This document shows, piece by piece, positions 21,684 to 32,899 of a DNA stretch of 64,000 nt. Numbering within the stretch: position 1 is the first letter of the stretch; each line of letters opens with the position of its first letter. The DNA comes from Fremontodendron californicum (Eukaryota > Streptophyta > Magnoliopsida > Malvales > Malvaceae), in assembly GCA_030761205.1 (NCBI GenBank), contig JAULJL010000001.1:32311145-32375144 (forward strand). Direction: 5' to 3'. The notes under the pieces are model-generated. The model did not search any database and was not told the origin of the DNA. It saw only the letters and a list, made by a program, of their open reading frames with translations. Made by a program: the position numbers and the translations under genes.

Positions 21684-23420
21684 CTATCTATTGGCTACCA
21701 TCTTGGAGATAAGGCAGGAAGGTAAAACTTTCCTTTCTCCTTGAAAAGTAAACTCCAAATCTCCTGACTTCTTAAAAGTCACAGTTTTGGAAAAACAATC
21801 TATCACTGCATTGTTTTTAGACAACCAATCCATTCCCAAAATCACATCGAAATCATACATTCCTAATGGAAACAAATTAACTGGTAATTCATGCTCCTGA
21901 ACCATAACGGTACAATCCGGATAAACCACATCAATTTTCAAAGTTTCTCCCATTGGGGTACTAACGACCATAGGGATGTCTAACCTCCTAGACTCTCTAC
22001 CCAAATGCATGACATATGAATTAGCAACAAAAGAATGAGTTGCACCTGGATCTATTAAGATCCTAGCATTTGCCTTAGAAATTGGGAGAGTACCTGTAAC
22101 CACTTCAGGAGTAGCCTGAGCCTGTTGTTGGGTCATAGCATAAATTCTGGCTGCAGTTCGAGGTCTACCAGGCTGTCCACTCTGTCGAGGGCCAGTAGAT
22201 GAACCAACTTGAGATTGTACCCCAATTCTATCTCTAACTGCTGTCGGCTGATGTGCAGCAATAGGTTGGGTCCTTTCTCTTTGACCCACTGACAGCTGAC
22301 TAGTAACTCCCTTGTTCTCCAGCTTGGGACAATCCCATTTCATGTGTCCCGGTTCTTTGCAGTAAAAACACACACCCTGTAGTCTCCAACATTCACCAGG
22401 GTGATTCTTCCCACAATGGGGACACTGAGGATAAGTCAATGTACGAGATCCTCCTGACCTCCCAGGTGGCAATCTAGTCTGCTGTTGAGGTCTAATGATA
22501 AATCTACTAGAAGAACCACTAATAGGTTTTCTGTCTAATCCCTCCTGAAATCTCAAGGGTTTGGAACCACTGACACTGCTTTCTACATAACTTTTCTTAG
22601 GCCTCATGTCCTCACTGGAGGATTGCCATTTTCTTTTTCTGAACATCTCTTCTCTATCTTTCATTTCTTTCAGATTCTGTTCAGCTTTGATTGCCATGTT
22701 GACCCATTTATTAAAGTCATCTGTATCCAGGGTCGTCAACCTATCTCGAATACTAACATGTAGCCCATCTTGGAATTTCTTGCATCTATCAGCATCGTTG
22801 GCTACTATTGATGGAGCAAATTCTGATAGTTCACTGAATTTTTGCTCGTACTCTGCTACTGACATACCACCCTGTTTTAAATTCATAAACTCAGTCCATT
22901 TCTTTTCTCGCAAGGCCCGAGAATAGTATTTTTCTTCAAACTCTTTTCGAAAATCTGCCCAGGTTATGGCAGGACGTCCAACATACCTTTGCACTGTAGT
23001 TTTCCACCATGTGTGTGCATGATCCTCCAAAAATTGCACCGCACATGGTAACCTCATAGGCTCGGGAATCTGAAGAGTAATGGAAGTAGTTTCAAATTTT
23101 TGTAGCCATGACCAGGCTAAATCTGATTCCAAAGACCCTGTGAAAATCTTGCAACCCATATTCTTCAAATCTTTACAGTAATCAACTATCCCCTTCTCAG
23201 CAGGGGCAGTCAAAGCGGGAATTACTCTTGCCAAAGCCGCAACTGCCTCAGCTAAATTACGATCAGCTGCTGGAGGTGCTGCTGAGGGTGCAGCAACAGA
23301 AGATGAACCAGCAGCTGAAGCTTGTTCTCCAATTTGCTCATCAACATTCAGATTTCTATTCCTATCCCTATTTTGGGGTAGGGGATTGATTCTAGGCCTT
23401 CCTCTTCGACGTGGTGGCAT
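21684..23420 (-). CDS. Tekay Gag-protease polyprotein
   Basis: I choose the ATG at 23420 (MPPRRRGRPR), the usual start in this clade; an in-frame ATG seven codons upstream exists at 23441. Gag capsid-like region near residues 100-260 (numbered from 23441) includes WSWLQKFE and EFEEKYYSRALREKKWTEF. Two cysteine clusters follow, CPHCGKNHPGEC (about 340) and the CCHC knuckle CFYCKEPGHMKWDC (358-371). The aspartic protease has the DPGATHSF active site (Asp about 464) and the LGMDWL flap-end motif. The frame ends in TAG right before pol, where this clade normally reads on as one polyprotein. Confidence 0.93.
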   Translation of the reverse strand: MPPRRRGRPRINPLPQNRDRNRNLNVDEQIGEQASAAGSSSVAAPSAAPPAADRNLAEAVAALARVIPALTAPAEKGIVDYCKDLKNMGCKIFTGSLESDLAWSWLQKFETTSITLQIPEPMRLPCAVQFLEDHAHTWWKTTVQRYVGRPAITWADFRKEFEEKYYSRALREKKWTEFMNLKQGGMSVAEYEQKFSELSEFAPSIVANDADRCKKFQDGLHVSIRDRLTTLDTDDFNKWVNMAIKAEQNLKEMKDREEMFRKRKWQSSSEDMRPKKSYVESSVSGSKPLRFQEGLDRKPISGSSSRFIIRPQQQTRLPPGRSGGSRTLTYPQCPHCGKNHPGECWRLQGVCFYCKEPGHMKWDCPKLENKGVTSQLSVGQRERTQPIAAHQPTAVRDRIGVQSQVGSSTGPRQSGQPGRPRTAARIYAMTQQQAQATPEVVTGTLPISKANARILIDPGATHSFVANSYVMHLGRESRRLDIPMVVSTPMGETLKIDVVYPDCTVMVQEHELPVNLFPLGMYDFDVILGMDWLSKNNAVIDCFSKTVTFKKSGDLEFTFQGERKVLPSCLISKMVANR

Positions 23421-23499
23421 CGTGTCTGATTTCCTACGCAAGTGACAATATTTTAATACTTCTACAAATAGTTTCTAAGTCTATAGGACCTATAACCTT

Positions 23500-23511
23500 G
23501 CTCTGATACCA
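23500..23511 (-). other. Tekay primer-binding site (tRNA-iMet type)
   Basis: TGGTATCAGAGC on the element strand, three bases after the 5' LTR, is the standard complement to the 3' end of initiator methionine tRNA. Confidence 0.93.
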
Positions 23512-23514
23512 AAT

Positions 23515-25980
23515 TGTAACACCCTGTCCGGATAATCTACCTAAAATCCGGCAGAGTTTCCTTTCTATTTCAACTATAACCCTCCTGCAAATAACACTCA
23601 ATTTTATATCCTCAACCAGCAGTATTTCTCAATACTATTACCACATATATCCATGCATATTCAAAAATTATTCATGATCAATTTATGCTCAAATCAAAAC
23701 ATATTGATCTATTGTCTCATATCTTCAAATATATACAATATATCTAGAAATAAACCTATCTCAGCAAGGTTTACTAGATAAAAACATCAAAAGACCAAAT
23801 CTTCTAGAAATTTAGATATGATGCCCACCACGTCAATATATTCTTGAAGCGGAGAGTAGAGGAAGGCAGCAATCCCGACACCTAAGTGTGTCCTAAAAAT
23901 GAGAAATAAGGGGAGGTGAGATATATGAATATCTCAATGAGTAGACAACATTTAAAGCGTGTGAAAACCATAATGGAAATCTGTAAAGTATAATTGACAT
24001 TTTCAAAATAAATAATAATAAAACCATAATAAGTAATTCAAAGACGTAGCAAACTTTTCAAATGTATAACAATATTACATCAATGAATAAAATCCATAAA
24101 GTAATTCAAGTTTCGTATAATTGGGCTCCAACTTTCTGTCATGCACAAGAATACATCCATGAAATAACCAGGCAATATCCATGTAGGCATACTAGTAGCC
24201 GGCCCCAAAGGCCAATACCACCATAGGACGCCCCAAAGGCATATGTGTCACTATGATGTGCCCCCAAAAGGCAAATATAACGGGATAGGGACTCTGGAGG
24301 TGGCTCCCACCATAAAGGCGTAGCACGCAGCTCCCAAACCCCAGTCTAATATCACGGAATAGGGACTCTGGAGGTGGCTCCCGCAACAAAGGCGTAGCAC
24401 GCAGCTCCCGTATTCCGGTCTAATATCACGGAATGGGGACTCTGGAGGTGGCTCCCGCCACAGAGGCGTAGCACGCAGCTCCCGTATTCCGGTCAAGGAA
24501 ATAATCTCATACATTAAGTCAGGTGGAGCCAAAACCATGTACGTCAAATTCTATGTAAAATCATATTTCATAAATCAACCAACTTACTCGATATAATATT
24601 TCTTGAAATAAAAATACTTTAATAACAAATCAATTCATATGATTAAATATTGTATATACCTTTAATACGTAAAATAAATATTATGTAAAAAAATATATAA
24701 TTATAATTAAAAATATTTCAAATAACTATAGTTGCTGTCTACTCACAATCCTTTGGATGATCTCACTGTACACCTCGACCTGAAACTTCGGGATCCACAG
24801 GTGACGTCGGATCTACGTGGCCTAGAGGTTAACAATAATTAGTATCTATACATGCTCAAAGCATTACACAATTTTGAATGTAACTTAAGTCCCATAAATC
24901 TACCCCATATACTAATTTCTCATACTCAAAACAACATATCCTTAATTTTTAATATCATTTCCATAATCATTTTCTCCAAAATTCAACTCCATAATCATGT
25001 CCTTATCAAATTCGTTTCTAGTATTCCATGCCTTAAGAGATTTTCATAATCCATAACCATCCTTTGATACTATATTTCTCTTAGGCAATAAATTCCTTAA
25101 TATCAAGTTAGATTAGAAAATCATAACTTGAGTTTGGTAAGGAATTTGGAAGTGATCCCAATTGTTTTATTTCAACCAATATATCTAATTTATGAATAAA
25201 ATAACTAACTTATACAACTAGAACAAAATTTTGATCAAATTTGATAAATCCCGAAACCATGCTGAAACAGAGATCAACACAGAACAGTAAACTTCACCGA
25301 ATTTTATCTTTTTAACCGCTTATCGGTTTTGGGTGATTCAAAAACCAAAATTCTCATATTGAAGTCTAGTTTCTAGGAAAAATATCAAAAAAATACAAAC
25401 CCTAATTTACCGAACCCAGAAAATCCGAACAGCAAGCATGCTCAGTTTCCCCTGTTTTGCTTTTTCTTCCCATTTTCTTGTTCATGCTTTCAATTCCTTT
25501 TAATTCTTACCAAGAATGAGTAAAATTCATACTTAATAGATGGATTTCAGACCTTAACATGTTTATGGAGCTAAGATCTTAGCATGCCCTAGTAGAATAT
25601 CTAAAGAAAATGAAGAATTTATCAAGAAACTAACCTTGGATGTAATTATTGTTGAGATTTTTGGTTGAGTTGTTTGAAGAGAATTTTGAGAGAGAGGGAT
25701 GTTGGGAGCTGCTGCCACTTGAAGAAGGGAATGAAAATGTCTAGGGATTTCGGGAGAGAAAGATGAATAAGTGATATTTTTCTTGTTTTTGGGATAATTG
25801 CATATTAGTCCCTCAACTTTTTATAAATAACCATTAAGCCCCTAAACTTTTTTAATATGTTCATTTTGATCCTTTCTTCTTTTATTTCCTTCACTTATAA
25901 CTTCTTACCAATTTTCAAGTTCGTCCTTAAAATTTTCGGGATTTAACTTTACATGATTATACGTAACCTCGGTTGTTACA
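23515..25980 (-). repeat. Tekay 5' LTR (2466 bp)
   Basis: Same length as 16204-18669 and identical wherever compared, including the 74-bp tandem repeat (24278-24494). Element transcription should start in this LTR on the minus strand; I did not pin the TATA box. Confidence 0.95.
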
Positions 25981-25985
25981 ATTTA
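25981..25985. repeat. target-site duplication ATTTA, right copy
   Basis: Matches 16199-16203. Confidence 0.85.
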
Positions 25986-26232
25986 TATTTAAAATAATTT
26001 TATTTTCCATGTTAGTGTAGGGAGATTTTAGGACTTTTTTTAATGCAAAGCTCAATTAAGAAAAAATAATCATAAGAATTAATTAATACTTATTCTGTTT
26101 CCTTATAGTATGATTTTATTTTATTTTATTATTATTATTATTAAATATATCAATATTTTGCTGCAAAAAAAGTTAGTTGCTAAAATAATTCAAAATGTAT
26201 TAGAAACTGGAAATATCTTCGAAAAAAGTGTA

Positions 26233-26540
26233 CATCCATCGGAGACAAATTTATTTGATATTTGCTAAAAAAAAAAAAAAAATTATCGATCTTTTAAAAT
26301 TATTTATCAAAATATTCTGATTTTTGTACAGACAAAAAAAATAACAAGGGAAGTCGCCATATCATATGACAACTTCCTTGTATTTTTTTCAATTTTTTTT
26401 ATAACATGAAGGAAAGTCGCTATATTGTACTTTTTAAAAAAACAAATTGCTTTTTACAGTTCGAAAGTCGTCATATCATATGACAACTTCCGAACTTTTT
26501 TTTTAATTTAAAAAATGTTACCGTTTTAAAACGGTAAAAA
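26233..26540. repeat. left terminal inverted repeat of the PMD element
   Basis: Pairs with 29414-29755. Holds versions of the 27-bp palindrome near 26350, 26411 and 26464, and ends in a perfect palindrome TTACCGTTTTAAAACGGTAA (26518-26537). Confidence 0.7.
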
Positions 26541-27126
26541 AAAAAATTGTATATTTAATTTTACAAAATTAAAATTAAAAAAAATAAATTTTATAAAATT
26601 AGAAGAAACAATAAAAATTATACCGTTTTCCAAACTAATTTTTTTAAAAATTACACCATTGGAAAACGGTAAAAAATAAATAAATTGTATAACTAAATTT
26701 TACAAAACTAAATTTAAAAAAATTAAATTAAAAAAACTAATTTTGCAAAACTACAAAAATTATACCTTTTTCCAAACTATTTTTTTTTTAAATTTAAAAA
26801 TTAATAACAAAATTTAAGTAACAAAATTAAAAAATAATAATTTAAAATTTAAAATAACTGTTAATTTTTACATTTAATGAAAGAAAAATATAAAAAGTAT
26901 ATGATTATTATACAAAAAGTACATTATTAAAAAAATTATACAAAAATATATGATTATTATACAAAAAGTACGTTTATTCTAATTATTTATGGAGGAGCTC
27001 TCGCATAGCGTGGTGTTAAGCAACAGTGTCGAGCTCTCCAATTGCGTGGTGGTTGCACTCGTCGTTCAACCTCGTCAGTGGCACGTATTCGTTGTCGACC
27101 TTGTCCTCGACCTACCGCCACTGGTT

Positions 27127-29186
27127 CTAGTTGTATGTCATCTGCATCCGCATGCTCTTGGAAATGACCCACATCAGTCGATGAAAATGCACTACAAAGG
27201 GACCCATATGTTCTGTATCAACAAATGGAAACCCACTACTGGAGAAGCCAACACCTAGTCCACCCATAAAGGGAACCTGACTACTAGATGGACCCACAAA
27301 TGAAGTACCATCAAATGCTGACGCAAGGGTTCCAAACTGATACATTGTAGTTAGATATGCTGAACTTGGACTTGGGGTGAGGAGCTGGTCATCTAACCTC
27401 GTCATTGGCGGTGATTGTCGGTAACACTTATCAATATCAAATCCGAGGTAACTGACGAAATAACGATGATTGGATGCTACGCCATGTTCTGGTTGAGGTT
27501 CAGGATGACTAATGACATCCTCGGTGCAGTGAACTCCGTCGCATGTGATGAGGCCGGTTGACGCGTCTGCCCACATTGTCGGCTAGGTCTAGGAACTTCC
27601 ATTTCGTGTGTAGGAGGGACTAGATTTGAAGTTGGTCCGGGAAATGGCATACTCCTAACATCCTCAAACTTCGACGGTAGACAAACAAAATGTCGGTCTT
27701 CATTTTTATACCATCTTATGTAATCATCAGATCGGTTGAAATTATTACGAACAATGGGTAAACCTGTAGGAATTCTTTAAGAACGTAGATTCCACCATTG
27801 GATCCATTGTCGATGCTTCGTAGGCAAAAATTCTTCATGACGCCCACGCATATCAATCTTGTGAACCTTATCAAGGTTCACCCGTGGTTGCGGAATTGGT
27901 TGTTACATCCCAAATTGTCGCAACACCCTGTTACTGTGGTGCCACTCTACATATGCAAAGCATATCAATGCTGTGTTTGCTTTCCATATATTATAATTAT
28001 TGTAGGCATCCGATGGGAGACATGCCATAATTTCATTTGAAGAATATGGCATCCACACAAACTGCAAATAGTTATTACAAATTATTAGTTTCATATGGAT
28101 TAAATAAAAAAAGACTTGAATGTAACAATCGAAACATTTACCTTATGATATCCTTCTCGATCTAGTCGTGATCTTCTACTTCGAAGGTCTATCGAAATAT
28201 CGCTACAATCTTTAGGATGAGCCCACCTGTCAAAATGCATAAAAAATCTTAATAGACTTATAAAAAATACAAGTTCATACAAAATTAATAAAATAGTCAA
28301 GATTATTACCTACTTAGAAGGGGGTATACAGGAGAAAAATTCCCGCGCGGAGTAATAAATGGCAGTCGATGCCAAGCCCATGACTGCAGAAGCAGTAAAC
28401 ATCCACCTATGTTATGGCTCTTTGGAACTGTAGCCCGGCACAGTTCTCTATAAAAAATCCCAAAGATGCAGAACCTCAACTATAATTTGCTGCATGCTCT
28501 AAATCACAAAGCAATGGAAGATACATTAAATGTACCAAACTGCTCGATTTGTAGGGCATTAGCATTCCTCCAATCAAATGTAAAATATATGCTCTAGCAA
28601 CATATTTTATCTCTTCTTCAGTTGCGTTTTCGAGGAGATTTTGAAATGACTGCAACCAAGTTTTTGTCACCATTGAGCCCTTGTGACACTCTTTTTTAGG
28701 TACAACGCCCAATAAATTTTGACACTCTTTATTCCAATCTAGAAGACTTGTGCCTGTAACTGTCATGCTATCCACTGGTAGCCCAAGTTGAAGCGTAACA
28801 TCTTCCAGAGTGATCGTGCATTCACCACATGAAAAATGAAAAGTGTGCGTCTCGGGTCTCCATCGTTCAACCAACGCACTAATTAAGTCCGGCAGAAGCA
28901 TACATTGTCGAATTTGACTTGCATAATAAAATCCGGCACTCTTTAAGTGGTCAATAATATATGGATGCGGATTTTCAAAATAAATTTTTCTCGAATGTAA
29001 GACATGAACAGTATCCTATTGATAATTAATTATAAAAATTATTATAAAATTAAATTATAAAAAAATTATAATGATAATTAATTAAATTATAAAATAATAA
29101 AAATTTATAAAAAATTTACTAACCTCTTGACATATAACTGTAGATATGTGATTCTCTTGCAACCTCAATAATGATGATGAAGCCAT
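27127..29186 (-). pseudogene. plant mobile domain (MAIN-like / PP7-long-form-like) gene, broken
   Basis: Exons can be followed on the minus strand. A short first exon starts at ATG 29186 (MASSSLLRLQENH) with a GTTAGT donor. The main PMD exon (about 29015-28330) includes TFHFSCGECTITLEDV, QLGLPVDS and GGCLLLLQSWAWHRLPF. Further exons read RWAHPKDCSDISIDL (about 28228-28142), FVWMPYSSNEI (about 28061 onward) and a Ser/Pro-rich tail (27576-27127). Breaks: a TGA at 28476-28478 where the family has Trp, a nearby one-base frame change, and a TAA after RQFGM near 27904. PMD proteins such as Arabidopsis MAIN and MAIL1 work with the phosphatase PP7L in gene and transposon silencing. This copy lies inside a transposon and is unlikely to be functional. 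Confidence 0.75.
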
Positions 29187-29413
29187 TTTTAAATCAACAC
29201 TAAGAGATCTTGTATGGAAGAATGAATAATCAACACTAAGAGAAGATTTAAGATTTTTTTTTTTTTTTGGTATGAAATAAGAGAAAGAGAATTTCAGAGT
29301 TTATGTATGAAAAATGAAATTGAGGGGGTATTTATAGGATTATTTTGGGGTTGGTGGGTGGGTGAAAATTTGAAGGCAACGGTCACTTGACCATTGCCTT
29401 CAATTTTAATTTT

Positions 29414-29755
29414 TTTACCATTTGAAAACGGTTAAATTATTTAAATTTAAAAAAAAAAATTTCAGAAGTCGCCATATCATATGGCGACTTCCGAACTGGT
29501 ATTTAAAAAAAATGAAAAAAGAAGAAAGGAAGTCGCCAATCGCCAAATCATATGGCGATTTCCCTTCTTTTTTTTTTTTTTTTTTTTTTTAAATTTAACC
29601 AAGGGAAGTAGCCATATCATATGGCGACTTCCCTTGTTATATATATATTTTGTCTGTACAAAAATCGGAGTATTTTGGTAAATAATTTTAAAAAATCAAT
29701 AATTTGAATTTTTTTTCTTAGCAATATTCAAATAAATTTGCCTCAATCGGACACC
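29414..29755. repeat. right terminal inverted repeat of the PMD element
   Basis: Carries three versions of the palindrome GAAGTCGCCATAT-C-ATATGGCGACTTC. The copy at 29465-29491 is perfect; others are near 29530 and 29606. It also has long T runs and the outer GCCTCAATCGGACACC end. Confidence 0.7.
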
Positions 29756-29796
29756 TTGTATGCAATAAATTATTGAAAATGTATTAGAAACTAGAA

Positions 29797-29892
29797 AATG
29801 AATACTTTTTTTTTACATAAATGCAATTCAAGAGTTGAATATTTATAATTGAAAAAAGATGACATAAAATTATTTTATGTATTAATGATGGT
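29797..29892. repeat. dispersed repeat, copy 2 (partner at 15358-15450)
   Basis: Same order of phrases as copy 1 (ACATAAATGCAATTCAAGAG, TTGAATATTTATAATTG, ATGTATTAATGATGG), cut off where the Ogre LTR begins. Confidence 0.6.
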
Positions 29893-30122
29893 TGTAGACA
29901 CCTAATTTTGTCCGGGCAACCTAAACAAGGTAAATTCTTCTTTTCAACTTCCCGGAGTGCAAGGAAACTTCCACCATTCCTCAGATAGGTCTCCAAGACT
30001 TTGATTTGGAGGTCAACACAAAAAATCAACCAAAAAAAAGTCAACTTCGAAAAAGTTAACCACTAAAAAAGTCAACTCTCAGTCAAAATCAAGATTTGAA
30101 GTTGAATTGAACAATGGTGAAG
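29893..30122 (+). mobile_element. truncated Ogre-family LTR (first ~230 bp)
   Basis: Starts TGTAGACACCTAATTTTGTC and matches the start of the LTR at 38494 through GAATTGAACAATGGTGAAGG. It then jumps directly into integrase coding sequence. The remainder of this 5' LTR and most of the element's interior are deleted. Confidence 0.75.
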
Positions 30123-30584
30123 GAAGTGCTGCCCTCGGTTCGCACCTCTACTGGTGCCACGCCATTTTCTCTAGTATACGGGATGGAGGCGATGCTGCCT
30201 ATTGAGGTTGAAATCCCTTCACTTCGCATTTTGATGGAAGTTGGCCTAGAAGAGGCAGAATGGGTTAGAGCTCGCTACGAACAGTTTAATCTCATCGAGG
30301 AGAAGAGGCTGAAGGCAATTTGCCATGGGCAGATGTATCAGAAAAAAATGATTTGAGCCCACAACAAAAAGGTTCACCCCAGGCAGTTTCGAGAAGGAGA
30401 GTTGGTATTGAGGAAGGTTCTCCCTATTGTGAAAGATCCTCGCGAAAAATGGGCCCCAAGTTGGGAAAGACCGTATGTGGTGAAAAAAGCTTTTTCTGGA
30501 GGAGCATTGATCTTAACTCGGATGGACGGTGATGACTTGAGAAATCTCGTGAACGCCGATGAATTGAAGAAATATAATGCTTGA
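30123..30584 (+). pseudogene. Ogre/Tat integrase C-terminal fragment
   Basis: Reads TSTGATPFSLVYGMEAMLP, the conserved end of the Tat/Ogre integrase core, then ARYEQFNLIEEKRL, and after an in-frame TGA (30354-30356) continues in the same frame with HPRQFREGELVLRKVLP and the C-terminal GPY/F-like region (WERPYVVKKAFSGGALIL), ending at TGA 30582-30584. The first two thirds of integrase and all of RT are missing. The apparent ATG at 30114 comes from the LTR, not from a gene start. Confidence 0.8.
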
Positions 30585-31269
30585 AGAAGAAAAAGAAAAG
30601 AAAAGAAAAGTGTGATACTACGCATATGAGAATTCGAATGATTCCTGTAGACACCTGATTTTGTCCGGACCTCTAAATCAGGTACGTTTTCTTCCTAAAT
30701 TGATGTTTCAAAATGCTAAAAGGCAGATGGTACTCCGAGACTTAGTCTAAGAAAGCAGACAGGAAAAGTCAAACTAAAAAAAGTCAACCCCAAAAAAGTC
30801 AACCCACTTTCAAAATCAAGATTAGAGTTTCAATTGAAAAATGGTGAAAGAATTTTGATAATCTGAGGTCTACATTGAAAGATATGGAGTTCGGAAGTTG
30901 GGTTATGGAGATTCAGTAGAAAAGAAACTCTAGTTCGGGAAATTTGGGAAAAAGTGCTTAAACGATCAAATTGGTCGAAATTGAAGGTTCCAAATGAAAT
31001 ATAAGTACTGACTACGGGTAATGGAAAAGCCACTTGGAAGAAAAACTGATAGAAATGTCAATTCGAAAGAAACCGAGAATTAGGGTTTTTTGGTGGATTT
31101 CGGTGAAATTTGAAAGAATTACAGAAATGGCCCGATTCGGTAGATCTAAAGCCCTTAATTGATGAGAAATTATTAAACAAGGATAGCCCAAGGCTCCGTT
31201 TGAAGAAAATCTAAACATCGGACTTGTTTAGAGCAAAAATGGGTTTCGGAGGCAAAAGGGCAAAATTGG

Positions 31270-31740
31270 AAAATTTGGGAAAAATAGAAAATGAACTCCA
31301 AAAATTTTGAAAATTTTCAGATCTCATTTTTAAATTATTTGGAAGAGATCGGCAAAAGAAAATCTTGATTCGGAGTTCGTTTGCAAAATGGCCAAATCCC
31401 GGGTCCCCTATGCAGTAATACAAGCAGATAAATATCGAAAAAATAGCAAATGAGCTTCAAAAATTATGAAAACTTCCAGATCACATTTTAAAATTATTTG
31501 AAAGAGATTGGTGAAAAAAATTCTGGATTCGGAGCTCGTTTAAAAAATGGTAAAGTTCGGGTGCATAAAAGGGGTAATTTCGAAAATAAATCCGAAATAA
31601 ATAGCAAATGGACTTGAAAAATTTTGAAAACTTTTAGAATTCAATTTTTTATTATTTTGGAAGTATTAAAAAAATAAAATTTGAATTTGGAGTCCGTTTG
31701 CTATTTATTTAGGTTCGAGGGGCAAAAAGGTTATTCACCG
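31270..31740. repeat. ~155-bp tandem repeat in the solo LTR, three units
   Basis: Units begin AAAATAGAAAATGAACTCC (about 31276), AAAATAGCAAATGAGCTTC (about 31438) and AAATAGCAAATGGACTTG (about 31593), each followed by AAAAATT-TGAAAA-CTT-CAGA and GGATTCGGAG-TCGTTT phrases. The related LTR at the window end has four units. Confidence 0.7.
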
Positions 31741-32899
31741 AAGAAACCAAAAAGGGCAAATTTGTAATTGAGAAAAATATGAAAGAAGAAGGAATTACTG
31801 GGATTTTTCTTCCCTTGGTCAGCCAGCATAGAGTAGAAGAAGGAAGCTTGAACAATTTAATTCCCAGTCACTATCAAGCCACATGGTACCACTAACACCT
31901 TGCAAATGGTCACCCTTCATCCAATGGCTTAGGTGCCTTGTAGGAAAGTTGGATGCACCATCCAATGGCCAAGTTTAAATGCCAGGATGAAATTTTTATT
32001 TTTCATAAAATAACCTTCATCTAATGTCCAAGAATGGAAGAAAAAAATGAGCACAATTCATCCAAGGGTGAGCATCCATTCGGTTAAGCAAGGGAGTGCA
32101 TGGGATTGTCTCTTTTCATCCAATGGCTTAGGCCATCTACAAGGGCTGAGTACACATGTTGAGGACTGAATTTAATCTACAAGATTTGATTATTATGTTG
32201 TCCTCATCCAATGACCAAGAATAGAAGAGCACAACTCATCCAAGGGTAGGCACTCAAGGGGGCAAGCAAGTGAGTGCATGGGATTGGTCCTCTTTTGCAT
32301 CTAAGGGCTGAGGTTACTACAAGGGCCGAGTACACATCTTAAGGGATTCTATCAATTGGCAAGATGACATTTTTATGTTGTCATCGAAATATCTTAATCT
32401 AAAGGCCAAGATTGGAGGAGAAAAAAATGCAATTTCCATCCAAGGGTGAGAGGCCATTCGGCCAAGGCTAAAGAGGGGGGTTGGTTTCATTTTTCATATG
32501 TTTTTTGGCTGAAGTCAGTAGCTAATTTAGCAAAGAAAAAGGTTTTGAAAGAAATAAAAAAAAAGGTTTTCAATAGAGAGCTTGAAGGTAGTCATCTCTA
32601 ACAAGCTCTAGCATAGCTTTCTTCTTGTTTTCCGTGGTGTTTTCTTGATTTTCTATCTTGTTTTCCTACTATATTTTTCATATAAATAAAGTTTTTTAAT
32701 GTTTACTTAAGTTTTCATCTCTTCTTCTTCATCAAAATGGCGGAAAACAAAATTTTTTTTTACATGGTTTTATGCTTGGCCGAATATGGAATGTTTGCTT
32801 GCCTTGGTTTTCTTTTTTTCTTCCTTGCATGTTGTTGTGGAAAATGATTTTTAGAAGGTTTTTTAGATTATTTTATATTCTGATTTTTATAAAAAGATG

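Larger units (their letters stand above)
16204..25980 (-). mobile_element. full-length Ty3/gypsy chromovirus, Tekay/Del type
   Basis: 9777 bp bounded by two 2466-bp LTRs (TG...CA) and an ATTTA duplication. In minus orientation the order is 5' LTR (25980-23515), tRNA-iMet-type primer site, gag with zinc knuckles, protease, RT, RNase H, integrase with a C-terminal chromodomain, polypurine tract, 3' LTR (18669-16204). The MPPRR start of Gag, the DPGA protease, the chromodomain and the long LTRs fit the Tekay/Del clade. Everything is in one frame, interrupted by a TAG between PR and RT and a TGA in integrase. LTR identity implies a very recent insertion. Confidence 0.95.
26233..29755 (-). mobile_element. 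MULE-like element carrying a plant-mobile-domain gene
   Basis: Long inverted repeats (left 26233-26540, right 29414-29755) share ACAAATTTATTTGA-type ends, ATTTTTGTACAGACAAAA, and repeated GAAGTCGCCATAT palindromes. Between them is a MAIN-like plant-mobile-domain gene on the minus strand and no recognisable transposase. Known: PMD genes are often carried by Mutator-type and Ty3/gypsy transposons in angiosperms. The long TIR points to a MULE, but no clean 9-bp duplication is visible, so the class remains an inference. Confidence 0.65.

Noticed and set aside
18705..25980. Alternative view that the TAG and TGA of the Tekay element reflect a reassigned genetic code
   Set aside because: The NAC gene and the rest of the window use the standard code, and the two stops are different codons in a single element.
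28100..28300. Separate 66-codon gene
   Set aside because: Only its middle part is meaningful; RWAHPKDCSDISIDL is an exon of the PMD gene, with splice sites on both sides, and the rest is intron.
30402..30584. Independent small gene starting after the TGA in the integrase fragment
   Set aside because: It is in the same frame as the part before the TGA and matches the integrase C-terminus; it is one broken fragment.
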